Assembly (NCBI GenBank): GCA_021778845.1
Contig: JAJYBU010000033.1
Location: 1-40,537, forward strand
Direction of reading: 5' to 3'
Source: Acidobacteriota bacterium
GTDB taxonomy: Bacteria; Acidobacteriota; Terriglobia; Terriglobales; Acidobacteriaceae
DNA length: 40,537 bases
Shown here: positions 23,311 to 31,795 of the stretch, piece after piece
How the letters are laid out: each line of letters begins with the position of its first letter
Numbering within the stretch: position 1 is the first letter of the stretch
Position numbers and translations under genes: made by a program
The notes under the pieces: generated by a model
The model's database searches: none
Told to the model about the DNA's origin: nothing
Seen by the model: only the letters and a program-made list of their open reading frames with translations

Positions 23311-24393
23311 TCAGGTGCGCTTAACGATGAAGACGGTTTTGTCGTCGATGAGGGCTTCGTCGCCGGCTTCGCGGAGAACCTCGTCCTGCTGGAGAGCAAA
23401 CTCCATGAGTGCCTCGCAGATGTTGCGGGCGGACTCCTGGTGGTGTTGCTGGAGGATGGTTTGCAGGTGCGCGCGGACCTGCGGGTCGCTGCCGTCGTAG
23501 AGGCCATCCGTGTAGAGGATGAGGATGTCGCCGGGGCTGATAAGGGTGATCTCGGAGATGTCGTCGGAGTTGATGCGGTGGTCGCGCAGACTCATGGAGA
23601 AGTAGCGTGTGCGATCTGGATGATCGGCGGGGAGTTGCAGGCCGAGCGCGAGGAATTGCGCCATGTGGTCTTCGTGCACGTCCACCAGCCGAGCATACTT
23701 TGCAGAGAAGACCAGCGGAGGAGGATGGCCGAAGTTGGCGAAGCGGAATTGGCCGCCGGGACGGACTTCGCCGTAGAGCATCGTGGCGATCTCGCGGGTT
23801 TGTTCGGTCTCGCTCATGCCGAGCGCGTTGCGTGCGGTGACGGATTGCGCAAGCCTCAGATTCAGATTCTCGAAGAGCTTGGGCGTAGTTTTTCCGTAGC
23901 GATCCAAATCGGTAAGCATCAACGCGTGGAAGGTGTCGTGAACGGTGGAGGCGATCTTTGCCGAGATGATTCCGTGGCCCTGCGCATCGACGATGAGAAT
24001 TCCAGCGGTGGAATAGAGGTCATGGAGGTCTTCGGCGACACGTAACTGCTCGGAGCTTCTGGCGAAACGGTACTCGGGATCCATCTCCGGCTTATAGTCG
24101 GGGCGGGAGCGCAGCCACTGGAGGTGGTCGTCGACAGAGTTGCGGATGGGAAGGCCGGGAGGCAGAGGTTCGAGGAACTCGACGGCGAGACGTTGGGCGC
24201 GCTCGATGCGGGCGTCGATGTCGTAGCGCTGCTGGAAGTTGATGTACTCGAAGAGGTCGCCGCCGACGATGCCGGCAGGGACTGAGGTGCCGAACATCTC
24301 GATGCCAGAGATGTGGGGGATGGCGCCTTCGACGGGCATGAGTCGCTGACGCAGATATTCGTCGATGGTTGTAACGCTGGGAGTGTTCGGCAT
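23311..24393 (-). CDS. SpoIIE/RsbU-type PP2C protein phosphatase
   Basis: A 360-aa serine/threonine phosphatase likely to act on an anti-sigma-antagonist or similar partner. PP2C motifs: GIVGGDLFEY (metal-binding Asp), DAQGHGIISAKIA, MLYGEVRPGGQFRFANFGHPPPLV, ILYTDGLYDGSDP and DDKTVFIVKRT at the end. No sensor domain precedes the catalytic part. Unusual: about 90 residues lie between GGD and DAQGHG, where SpoIIE-type enzymes usually have about 20, so some 70 residues are inserted near the active site, including a probable helix DPEYRFARSSEQLRVAEDL. The partner is not in the window. Confidence 0.87.
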   Translation of the reverse strand: MPNTPSVTTIDEYLRQRLMPVEGAIPHISGIEMFGTSVPAGIVGGDLFEYINFQQRYDIDARIERAQRLAVEFLEPLPPGLPIRNSVDDHLQWLRSRPDYKPEMDPEYRFARSSEQLRVAEDLHDLYSTAGILIVDAQGHGIISAKIASTVHDTFHALMLTDLDRYGKTTPKLFENLNLRLAQSVTARNALGMSETEQTREIATMLYGEVRPGGQFRFANFGHPPPLVFSAKYARLVDVHEDHMAQFLALGLQLPADHPDRTRYFSMSLRDHRINSDDISEITLISPGDILILYTDGLYDGSDPQVRAHLQTILQQHHQESARNICEALMEFALQQDEVLREAGDEALIDDKTVFIVKRT

Positions 24394-24547
24394 GGGAGAG
24401 TCTATGATTGGCCCTTCGAGTTGCTCTCCCAGAGTAGCGCATCCGGAGGCGAGGATCGCATGGGTTGGAGTGCTGGCGGAATCAAGAAGGGAATGAGATT
24501 ACGGCGCGAGCGAGACTGCATCACGCGAGGCCTGTTGATGGCAGAGG

Positions 24548-24576
24548 TTGACCCGTGAGGCTATCCCCCGTACACT
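24548..24576 (+). promoter_or_regulatory. Sigma-70 type promoter of tRNA-Gln
   Basis: TTGACC, 17-bp spacer, TACACT. Five of six -35 and four of six -10 positions match consensus. It lies 58 bp before the tRNA. Confidence 0.65.
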
Positions 24577-24634
24577 CACAGAGGCGGCTGATTGTGGCTC
24601 CCGCCGAGCCTGCAGCTGCCGATAAAACCTGTAT

Positions 24635-24708
24635 TGCCCCCTCGTTCAATGGTAGGACTGACGACTCTGACTCGTCCAATCGGGGTTCGAATCCCTGGGG
24701 GGCAACCA
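24635..24708 (+). tRNA. tRNA-Gln (anticodon CTG), attachment site of the ICE
   Basis: Acceptor TGCCCCC/GGGGGCA, D arm with TTCAATGGTAGGA, anticodon stem GACGA/TCGTC with loop CTCTGAC (CTG, reads CAG), T arm TTCGAAT and encoded CCA. The gene is intact after insertion of the element: P4-type integrases recombine in tRNA 3' ends and restore the sequence. Confidence 0.96.
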
Positions 24709-24718
24709 AAACCATGCA

Positions 24719-24744
24719 AACGCGCCCACAAGGCGCGTTTTTCT
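24719..24744 (+). terminator. Intrinsic terminator after tRNA-Gln
   Basis: Stem AACGCGCC/GGCGCGTT with a 5-nt loop CACAA, then TTTC. It starts 11 nt after the tRNA end and would end the tRNA transcript. Confidence 0.85.
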
Positions 24745-24884
24745 TTACCCCTCGCAGCACTTCTGCGCACCTCCTAGATCCATCCAAACCTATCATTATG
24801 GGCAACTTATAAGTCGAGCTAACGGACAATCGCCGAAATGCGTCGTCTGAGGAGGTGCGTTGCCGTGCCAGGACAGCCTTGAAT

Positions 24885-24930
24885 AAAGTGGGGTACAGAT
24901 GGGGGTACAATTTTGCTGAAAGTGGGGTAC
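24885..24930 (+). repeat. Three 12-bp direct repeats, candidate integrase arm sites
   Basis: AAAGTGGGGTAC at 24885 and 24919, and the variant AGATGGGGGTAC at 24897; the first two are adjoining. They lie between the tRNA and int, ending 31 bp before the int ATG. Confidence 0.75.
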
Positions 24931-24961
24931 GGCCCGGTTCGGCGTACTTTAAGGAGAAATC

Positions 24962-26188
24962 ATGGCGCTAACGGATACCGCCGTACGGGGAACGAAACCC
25001 AACAAAAAGCCTTTCAAGATGTACGACCGCGATGGTTTGTTTCTTTTGGTGAACCCGAGCGGATCGAAGCTGTGGCGTTGGCGTTACCGCTTCGAGGGCA
25101 AAGAGAAACTCATGGCGTTAGGTGAGTATCCGCTCGTAAGCCTCGGTCAGGCCCGCGAACTCCACCTTGCTGCCCGTAGGACGTTCGCAGCGGGGAGCGA
25201 TCCGATGGCGGAGCGCAAAGCGGAGGGCGAGGCCAAGCAGAGGGAAATCGAAGCTCGGCAGCGGGAAGCGGACAACAGCTTCGAGAACGTAGCCCGTGAG
25301 TGGTGGAAGTGGTGGTTGATCGGCAAGTCGCCACGGCACGCGGATACCACCCTGCGGCGTTTGGAAGCGGACGTGTTCCCGGCTTACGGACACAAGTCGA
25401 TCAATTCGGTAACGGCCGCAGATGTGCGCGAACTCATGATCCTGGTGGAGAAGCGGGATGCGCGGGACGTTGCCAAACGTATCCACGAGACGACATCGCA
25501 GATCTTTCGCTTTGCAGTCGCTCGTGACATTGCAACTCGGAACCCTGCTGCAGACTTCAAGCCGAGGGACATTTTGGCCGAGGCCCAGACTCAGAACCGT
25601 GCTCGTGTGGATGCTAAAGAGTTGCCCGAACTGCTTGCAAAAATTGACGACTACAACGGGGACGCAGTCACTCGGCTAGCAATGAAACTGATGACGTATA
25701 CCTTTGTTCGGACCAGCGAAGAGATCGAAGCGCCCTGGTCGGAGTTCGATCTGGACGAGGCCCGTTGGACCATTCCGGCGGATCGCATGAAGATGAAGAC
25801 TCCGCATATCGTTCCGCTCTCTCGTCAAGCTGTGGAAGTCCTGCAGGCGCTCAAGCAGATTACCGGCAATGGTCACTTTGTATTTGCGGGCGCGCGTGAC
25901 AAGAGAAAGCCCATCAGCAACAACACGATTCTGTACGCGCTCTATCGTCTTGGCTATCGGGATCGTATGACCGGACATGGGTTCCGCGGACTCGCCTCAA
26001 CAATCCTTCATGAGCAGGGATTCGAGGAAGCGCATATCGAGTTGCAACTTGCCCATACAAAGCGCAACAAGGTGGCCGCCGCCTACAACCACGCAAAGTA
26101 TCTCAGCCAACGGTCAGCCATGATGCAGTGGTGGGCTGACTACCTCGACGCACAGCTCGCCAAGGGCAGAAACGCACTGGTAGTTTAG
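24962..26188 (+). CDS. int: Tyrosine-recombinase integrase, P4 type
   Basis: A 408-aa site-specific recombinase that inserts and excises the element. The N-terminal arm-binding domain (DUF4102 type) has TAVRGTKPNKKPFKMYDRDGLFLLVNPSGSK cut into its usual strands and MALGEYPLVSLGQAR. A SAM-like core-binding domain spans about residues 95-200. The catalytic domain has R250 (FVRTSEE), H339-x2-R342 (HGFRG), H365 (LAHTKRN) and Y375 (AAYNHA). AAGGAG stands 6 nt before the ATG. The stop overlaps the convergent AlpA-like gene by 4 bp. Confidence 0.96.
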   Translation: MALTDTAVRGTKPNKKPFKMYDRDGLFLLVNPSGSKLWRWRYRFEGKEKLMALGEYPLVSLGQARELHLAARRTFAAGSDPMAERKAEGEAKQREIEARQREADNSFENVAREWWKWWLIGKSPRHADTTLRRLEADVFPAYGHKSINSVTAADVRELMILVEKRDARDVAKRIHETTSQIFRFAVARDIATRNPAADFKPRDILAEAQTQNRARVDAKELPELLAKIDDYNGDAVTRLAMKLMTYTFVRTSEEIEAPWSEFDLDEARWTIPADRMKMKTPHIVPLSRQAVEVLQALKQITGNGHFVFAGARDKRKPISNNTILYALYRLGYRDRMTGHGFRGLASTILHEQGFEEAHIELQLAHTKRNKVAAAYNHAKYLSQRSAMMQWWADYLDAQLAKGRNALVV

Positions 26189-26478
26189 GCGCATCTCTTT
26201 GAAGCTTGCCACGCGCTTCGGCCCGACCGCTGGGGCATGCGCCTTCCGCCAGGCAGAGGCTCCGCCAATCGTGAAGCGCGAATGCGTTCTGTCGCCCAGG
26301 TCGTGACTTCGGACTTTACCCAGGCCACAGTTCTTGGTCCCAAATGGATAGGCGCTGGAAAACTGTGAGCACGAATCAGTTCGTACAGGCTCGACTTTGA
26401 TAGGCCGGTTACGCACCTGACTTCAGGGAGGCGCAAGAAGCGTATTTCATCTGAATTGACTGGTTCTGGGATGCTCAT
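26185..26478 (-). CDS. AlpA-family helix-turn-helix regulator/excisionase
   Basis: A 97-aa DNA-binding protein. The AlpA/MerR-like helix-turn-helix is RFLRLPEVRCVTGLSKSSLY, followed by PAPIHLGPRTVAWVKSEVTTWATERI, the usual winged part. AlpA proteins steer excision or int expression in P4-like elements. The family is about 65-70 aa; this one has about 30 extra residues rich in Arg and Gly (GGRRMPQRSGRSAW). AAGGAG lies 8 nt before the ATG. It converges on int and overlaps its end by 4 bp. Confidence 0.87.
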   Translation of the reverse strand: MSIPEPVNSDEIRFLRLPEVRCVTGLSKSSLYELIRAHSFPAPIHLGPRTVAWVKSEVTTWATERIRASRLAEPLPGGRRMPQRSGRSAWQASKRCA

Positions 26479-26835
26479 AGGAACTCTCCTTGGACAGACG
26501 TTCGTATCGGTTTGCGTGGACGGTGCGCGACACCCCTTGTTGCCTGGACTTCAGAGCCGCCGAGCTGCGTCAGATCTGTCATGCGTGCACTGCATTCTCA
26601 GGCTTACGTTTGCGACTGCTGAAGTCCAATCGTCATTTGGTATGACCCGATAACGAAACGTGATCGAAAGAAACAGCAGAATCTTCGATTCAGTCAAATT
26701 ACCCAAGTAACATTTTGAGAAAGATATCTGCCATTCATAGATTTCCCGTTTGTTTGGAGTAGTTTACGGGTACGCATCAGCTGATCGCGCATTCTACGGT
26801 CCGCCGAGTATCGCCAAAAAAGGTTGGTGCCCATC
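26479..26835. other. 357-bp divergent intergenic region between AlpA-like gene and LysR gene
   Basis: No coding frame with family features. It must hold the promoters of both flanking genes. It is more AT-rich than its surroundings from 26640 on. I see no strong sigma-70 pair or clear LysR dyad. Confidence 0.5.
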
Positions 26836-27804
26836 ATGTATGAAGGACCTGAGTTTCGCCACCTCGTCTCATTCGTTGCAATTGCAGAAGAGTGCAGTTT
26901 CACCAGAGCCGCCGAGCGCCTTCATATCGCACAGCCTGCGCTCACCAACCACATCAAGCAGCTTGAAGACGGCCTTGGAGCAATCCTATTTAGGCGGGTT
27001 CCGGTAGGGGCCGAACTCACCGAACCTGGGCGTAGGTTCCTCCCGGTTGCACGTCAGATGCTTCACATGCGCATGCACGCAGTGAGAGCCGCCTCGCGCG
27101 CAGGTGCTGAAGTGGAGTGGCCGCTGCGACTTGGCTATTCGCCATACATGAACCATGACGTTCTTACGGAGGCGCTCAAAGCCTATGCAGAGATCGTTCC
27201 CGATGGCAGGTTTTTATCTTCCAGTGACTGCACGGCGGAACTGCTGGCGATGTTGCACGATGGTCGCCTGGATGCCGCTATTGTGACACTCCCAGCGACA
27301 GCTCCTGAGCTATCAAAACACCCCATCTCCGAACACAGCTTGTTGATTTGTCTGCGGAAAGATGACCCTTGTGCGTCGCTGACTGCAATTCCAAAAGAAG
27401 TCGTGGCGGAGCGTCTGTCGATCATGTTTACGCGGCACTCGCATCCCGAGCTGCACGACTACATCATGCGAAAGTTCAACCGGGCTGGTATGTCAATCGA
27501 GCCTGTCGACACCTTCTCAGCGCCCGCCGAGATGCAGTTCATGGTGAAGACACGAGGATGCTTCGGACTAATCCGAGAAGGTGTACCTTTGGACGTTGCG
27601 CTGACGACACGTCCCATGGAGGGCTTCACCCTGCGTATTGGAACTGCCCTGCTGTGTCGGAAGGAGCTTCAGCGGCCGGTGTTGCCACTGCTCGCCTACA
27701 GAATGGCCCAAGCCTCCGGTCACGAAGCGGACCTGAACATCCCCAAGAAGCCTGTTCGACGGCTTTGGGAGAACGACTCGGGTGCGCTGAGGAAGCAAGG
27801 ATGA
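26836..27804 (+). CDS. LysR-type transcriptional regulator
   Basis: About 322 aa. The N-terminal winged helix-turn-helix is typical: LVSFVAIAEECSFTRAAERL, HIAQPALTNHIKQLEDGLGA, LFRRVPVGAELTEPGRRFL. The remainder is the effector-binding domain, with PLRLGYSPYMNHDVL and the conserved pattern LHDGRLDAAIVTLP. The ligand is not predictable. GTG at 26824 is an alternative start; ribosome sites for both are weak. It lies 123 bp before the secretion operon in the same direction and is the only classic activator in the visible part of the element, so control of transfer genes is a fair inference. Confidence 0.88.
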   Translation: MYEGPEFRHLVSFVAIAEECSFTRAAERLHIAQPALTNHIKQLEDGLGAILFRRVPVGAELTEPGRRFLPVARQMLHMRMHAVRAASRAGAEVEWPLRLGYSPYMNHDVLTEALKAYAEIVPDGRFLSSSDCTAELLAMLHDGRLDAAIVTLPATAPELSKHPISEHSLLICLRKDDPCASLTAIPKEVVAERLSIMFTRHSHPELHDYIMRKFNRAGMSIEPVDTFSAPAEMQFMVKTRGCFGLIREGVPLDVALTTRPMEGFTLRIGTALLCRKELQRPVLPLLAYRMAQASGHEADLNIPKKPVRRLWENDSGALRKQG

Positions 27805-27896
27805 ATCGCTGCATCGCTCCATAACGAAGTGCTATCGGGCGATATCAAATCACGATTGGACGCATCTACAAGCTGACGGTAATGTCACGGCATATC

Positions 27897-27915
27897 ACGA
27901 CTGAATCGCAGTCGT
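27897..27915 (+). promoter_or_regulatory. Hairpin next to the ribosome site of the first T4SS gene
   Basis: Perfect 7-bp arms ACGACTG/CAGTCGT with loop AATCG; GGAGG at 27917-27921 follows after 1 nt. It could be a protein-binding dyad or an RNA stem. Confidence 0.5.
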
Positions 27916-27927
27916 TGGAGGATGCCG

Positions 27928-28311
27928 ATGATCCGCAGGACTCGTTTACTCAATCGCCCCAAACCGACCCTTCCCAAGCTCCGCGCGCTGTGCAGCGAGG
28001 CGAAGCCCATGGTTGCCAGCGCCATCCGCCTCCTGGCTCCCACTCTGCTTGCACTGACATCTGTCAGTGTTGCCCACGCGCAGGGCACGATGGATTTCTC
28101 CGGGGCGACAACCTTGATGGCAACCTTCAAGACCTTCGCGATGTATGCCGGCGCGGTCATTTGTCTCGGCGGACTGATCTTCGCGGGCATTCGGATGATG
28201 TCGGGAAGATTTCAGGATGCTATCCCCGGACTCTTCGGCGCGCTGTTTGGTGCTGGAGTTCTCGGTTGGGGAGCTGGCTGGATCGGCTCGCTGACCGGGC
28301 AGTCGATGTAG
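27928..28311 (+). CDS. virB2: T4SS pilin, VirB2/TrbC-like
   Basis: A 127-aa protein with a long basic leader, a signal segment (IRLLAPTLLALTSVSVAHAQ) and two membrane helices, MATFKTFAMYAGAVICLGGLI and the FGALFGAGVLGWGAGWIG region. This is the VirB2/TrbC pattern: a leader peptide cut at AHA, then a short two-helix pilin subunit (about 75 aa mature). The pilin builds the conjugative pilus. ATG 27928 has GGAGG 6 nt upstream; ATG 27922 directly touches that site and is less likely. Confidence 0.85.
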   Translation: MIRRTRLLNRPKPTLPKLRALCSEAKPMVASAIRLLAPTLLALTSVSVAHAQGTMDFSGATTLMATFKTFAMYAGAVICLGGLIFAGIRMMSGRFQDAIPGLFGALFGAGVLGWGAGWIGSLTGQSM

Positions 28312-28325
28312 GAGGTACATCGGCC

Positions 28326-28589
28326 ATGGCTCGTCGAGGAGAACCGCAGGCAATCAATCAAGCGCTGAATCGTCCCCGAGCCAAGCTCGGACTAGACCTC
28401 ACAGCATGGATGGCGATCGTATTCGTCTGCATTGCGGTTTTCCTCGTCGGCTTTCGATTCGTGGCGATGATGGCATTCCCCACGCTGGCTGTCGGTGCGT
28501 GGCTCATCATCCGCAAACACCCGAAGATGTTTCAACTGTGGGGCCTGAGCCTCAACCAGAAGAGCTACTATGATCCGCGCAAACACTGA
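28326..28589 (+). CDS. virB3: T4SS inner-membrane protein, VirB3/TrbD-like
   Basis: An 87-aa protein with a basic N-terminus and two hydrophobic segments (LTAWMAIVFVCIAVFLVGF and AMMAFPTLAVGAWLII), ending SLNQKSYYDPRKH. VirB3 is a small protein that works with VirB4 at the inner membrane. It starts at 28326; the frame is open further upstream, but that part overlaps the pilin gene. The end overlaps the start of the VirB4 gene by 20 bp, as is common for this pair. Confidence 0.85.
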   Translation: MARRGEPQAINQALNRPRAKLGLDLTAWMAIVFVCIAVFLVGFRFVAMMAFPTLAVGAWLIIRKHPKMFQLWGLSLNQKSYYDPRKH

Positions 28590-30939
28590 GCAGACCAAAT
28601 ACGTTCCGTGGTTCGCAAAGGCCGGCGCGGCTTCCAGCATTGTGCCCATCGCGCGGTTCGTCAACGACCAGAGCTTCGCGCTGAAAGGCGGAGGTTATGG
28701 ATGCCTGTTCTCTCTGACTGGCGTGGACGAAGAGGGGCTGACGGACCAGGAGCTTGAGTCGCATCTTCGGATGATCGAAGGAGCTTTGCGTGGCTTGCCG
28801 GAGGGCGCTTGCCTCTATCAGTACACACGCGTGCGCTCCGGGTTCGACCTGCCGCGTCAACTGCTTTATGAGAACCCGGTCACGCACACGTTTGTGACCG
28901 ACCGGCTTGAGTTCCTGGAGAGCACGGCAGGCTTTCGCAGAATCGACCTTCACTGGTGTCTGACGGTCGAGCCGTCGAACGTGAAAGCGTTCGAGCGGAA
29001 GCCCGATGACAACGCGGCATCGACATCGCAGATGCTGGCAGAGCTGCAGAAGACAGCGTCGTTGCTCGTGGGCAATCTCAGCAGTTCCATCGGCCTACGC
29101 CTGCTCGGCAAGCAGGGCGTATTTCAGTTCTTCAGCTATCTGTTCAACCTCGAAGACTGGGCAGAGCGGGGAGAGCTTCACGCCGATACCGGCGTAGACC
29201 GCCAGATCGTACACACTCCCGTGTCCTGGGAGAGCGATCATCTGCGGATCGGCAGACGGTTTGTGCAGATGTACTCGCTGAAGACGACGCCGGAGGCATC
29301 GCGTCCCTGCCTGTTTGCGGACCTGCTGAAACTCGATTGCGACAGCCTCTTGTGTACGACGTGGCGACCGAAGTCTTCTGCTACGGCTCGGCACGAGATC
29401 GACCAGCAGGAGAAGTTCATCAGCTTCTTCAAAGTCGGAGTTCTGTCTCGTGTGATGGCCGGAAAGGATACGGCCTCGCTCGACACCGGAGCCGGTGCCA
29501 AGGCTGCCAACAACGCCGTCGATGAGCTGAGCGATGTAATCCGGGCACTCGATAAGAAGGCTCACGGCGAATTCTCCCTGTGTCTGCTGATCGCGGCTCG
29601 GAGCGTGGCAGAGCTGCACACGATCTCTCCCACTGTGCATCGCGTCTTCGTCGAAGCACGTGCCCAGGTGATGGAAGAGACGCTGGGAAATCTCTCAGCC
29701 TTCTATGCCCTGTTTCCAGGTAACGGGCGGTTCAATGTCTTCCCGATGTGGCTGGCCGAAGACCATCACGCGCGGCTGTCTTCGATCTTTGCCCCGAGCC
29801 TCGGTCATCCGCACTCAGATGATCTCGACGCCGAGTACCTGAACATCTTCGAGACACGCACGGGCACACCCTTCTTTCAGGATGCGTATGTGGATGGGGT
29901 TCGGGTGCAGCTCATCCTAGGTCCTACGGGCAGCGGCAAGTCGGTGACCGGGAACCTGACCATCGCCCACGAGCAGAAGTACAACGGGTTCACCTACATC
30001 TTCGACATCGGTGGGAGTTATGAGAGTGTCGTCGAACTCTATGGCGGGCGGGTAGACCGCATCGGCAAGGACGGTCCACGGGTCAATCCATTCACGCTGG
30101 ACCCCACCGAAAGCAACATCCAGTTTCTTTACAGCTTCATCAAGCTGCTGCTCACCAACGGTGGCGCTACGCTGGAGCCCGAGGACGACGATGTGATCCA
30201 CAAAGGCGTGCAGGACATGTACCTGCTCGAAGCGTCGAACCGTCGCCTCTCGAACCTGTTTCTGCCCAAGAAACTCGACCGGTATCTCTCGAAGTGGGTA
30301 GGGCGCGGTGTCTACAGCGCGATCTTTGACAACGTGGAGGACAGCCTCTCGCTGTCCCGTGTGCAGTGCTTTGACTTCCAGGGAGTGAACAACGCCCAGT
30401 ATGCCGACCTGATCGAGCCCTTGATGGTCTGGCTGTTGCGGCGCATCAACGATGTGCTCTACAACCCCGCCAATCTGGGTGTTCCCAAGCACATCCTCAT
30501 CGAAGAGATCTTCTCTTCGATGAAGAACAAGCAACTGCTTGATGGCGCGCTCGCTTCGATCAAGACCGTGCGCAAGAACCTTGGCGGCGTGACCATGATC
30601 GGTCAGAGCGCTGAGGACCTTGGGACGAACGCGGACTCGATTGTGAACTCCTGCACATCGTTCCTCTTCCTGCGCGATGCGACCTTCAACCGGAAGCGGT
30701 ATGCCGAGTTGTTCAAGATGACCGAGCAGCAGCTCGCTCTCTTCGAGAGCTTGCAGGACCGCGAGGCGCTGTATATGCGCCGCGATGGGCTGACCAAAGT
30801 TGTGAAGCTGAACCTCGACAGCCGCAGCTACGCGGCGTTCTCGACGAAGCCGAAGGACCGGGTTCGCCGGTCGAAGTTGATTGCCAGGTATGGACTCACG
30901 GAAGGAATCACCCGCTTCGCAGCGGGCGACACCGAGTAA
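28570..30939 (+). CDS. virB4: T4SS ATPase, VirB4/TrbE-like
   Basis: A 789-aa ATPase that drives pilus assembly and DNA transfer at the inner membrane. The N-terminal CagE/TrbE domain covers about 1-400. Walker A GPTGSGKSV lies near residue 452. The segment YIFDIGGSYE follows, and the Walker B region is PKHILIEEIFSSM; VTMIGQSAEDLG and the late motif RKRYAELFKMTEQQLALFESL are typical of VirB4. No transmembrane segment is obvious. Length is normal (about 790-820 aa). Confidence 0.95.
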   Translation: MIRANTEQTKYVPWFAKAGAASSIVPIARFVNDQSFALKGGGYGCLFSLTGVDEEGLTDQELESHLRMIEGALRGLPEGACLYQYTRVRSGFDLPRQLLYENPVTHTFVTDRLEFLESTAGFRRIDLHWCLTVEPSNVKAFERKPDDNAASTSQMLAELQKTASLLVGNLSSSIGLRLLGKQGVFQFFSYLFNLEDWAERGELHADTGVDRQIVHTPVSWESDHLRIGRRFVQMYSLKTTPEASRPCLFADLLKLDCDSLLCTTWRPKSSATARHEIDQQEKFISFFKVGVLSRVMAGKDTASLDTGAGAKAANNAVDELSDVIRALDKKAHGEFSLCLLIAARSVAELHTISPTVHRVFVEARAQVMEETLGNLSAFYALFPGNGRFNVFPMWLAEDHHARLSSIFAPSLGHPHSDDLDAEYLNIFETRTGTPFFQDAYVDGVRVQLILGPTGSGKSVTGNLTIAHEQKYNGFTYIFDIGGSYESVVELYGGRVDRIGKDGPRVNPFTLDPTESNIQFLYSFIKLLLTNGGATLEPEDDDVIHKGVQDMYLLEASNRRLSNLFLPKKLDRYLSKWVGRGVYSAIFDNVEDSLSLSRVQCFDFQGVNNAQYADLIEPLMVWLLRRINDVLYNPANLGVPKHILIEEIFSSMKNKQLLDGALASIKTVRKNLGGVTMIGQSAEDLGTNADSIVNSCTSFLFLRDATFNRKRYAELFKMTEQQLALFESLQDREALYMRRDGLTKVVKLNLDSRSYAAFSTKPKDRVRRSKLIARYGLTEGITRFAAGDTE

Positions 30940-30959
30940 CGCCAGAAAGGACAGTACCT

Positions 30960-31793
30960 ATGAAGCCGCTCATCCCGATCGTCATCTCGCTTGGAGTCAC
31001 GTTGGCGTCACTGCCACTTTGCGCGGCCACGCCAGTACACCCACTGCTTCCCAGTGCGCCGCGCGCGGTCACTGTCTCAGAGTCGCAGACCCCGCCTGTG
31101 ATCCGCGCGGGCCTGCTGCAATCGACGCTCATCGTGCTGCCCGTTGAGGAGAAGGTCGCCAATGTCTTCGCCGGGGATACGGTGGACTGGGTGTTCGATG
31201 GCGGCCACGTGGCCTCGCGCTTTATCAGCGTGAAGCCGAAGACTGCAAATGGATCGACAGACATCCACATCGTCTCTGACCACGGCAACGAGTACACGCT
31301 GCAGTTGCGCGAGATATCGAACGATGACGATCCGCACTACGACTCGAAGGTATTGGTCGAACCAGGCGACAAAGCGGGTCGGGACCGGCTGACACAGTTG
31401 CCGGTCTTCGTCCCGGCAGCCGAGCTGGATAAAGCCAAGCTCGATGCGGCGCAAGCACAGGCGGCTCAGGCCGCGACGTTGAAGGCGGAGCAGAGCAAGG
31501 AAGAGACCTATCGAAGCCAATACCCCGGCTCGCTGCACTTCGACTACGTGTGGGACGAGAAGAAGGGCAAGGAGCTTGGCCTGCAGCAGATATGGCACGA
31601 CGACCGGTTCACCTATCTGCGCGGCCAGTTCCAGGAGACGCCTGCTTTGTACGAGGTGAAAGACAAGAAGCCGTCGCTGATCAACTTCGACTTCAACGAC
31701 GGGCTGTACACGGTGCCGAAGGAAGTGGATGCGGGTTATCTGACCATCGGGAAGCAGAAGGTGGAGTTTCATCGCACGTCGGAGGGGAGATAG
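30960..31793 (+). CDS. virB9: T4SS outer-membrane complex protein, VirB9/TrbG-like
   Basis: A 277-aa periplasmic protein with a signal peptide (residues 1-22, cut near LCAA). The N-terminal domain has EEKVANVFAGDTVDW and RFISVKPKTANGSTDIHIVS; the C-terminal beta-sandwich has LHFDYVWDEK, DDRFTYLRGQFQETPALYE, NFDFNDGLYTVPKEVDAGYL and IGKQKVEFHR. A coiled Ala/Gln/Lys-rich linker lies between. VirB9 joins VirB10 to form the core ring. AAAGGA lies 7 nt upstream of the ATG. Confidence 0.9.
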   Translation: MKPLIPIVISLGVTLASLPLCAATPVHPLLPSAPRAVTVSESQTPPVIRAGLLQSTLIVLPVEEKVANVFAGDTVDWVFDGGHVASRFISVKPKTANGSTDIHIVSDHGNEYTLQLREISNDDDPHYDSKVLVEPGDKAGRDRLTQLPVFVPAAELDKAKLDAAQAQAAQAATLKAEQSKEETYRSQYPGSLHFDYVWDEKKGKELGLQQIWHDDRFTYLRGQFQETPALYEVKDKKPSLINFDFNDGLYTVPKEVDAGYLTIGKQKVEFHRTSEGR

Positions 31794-31795
31794 CC

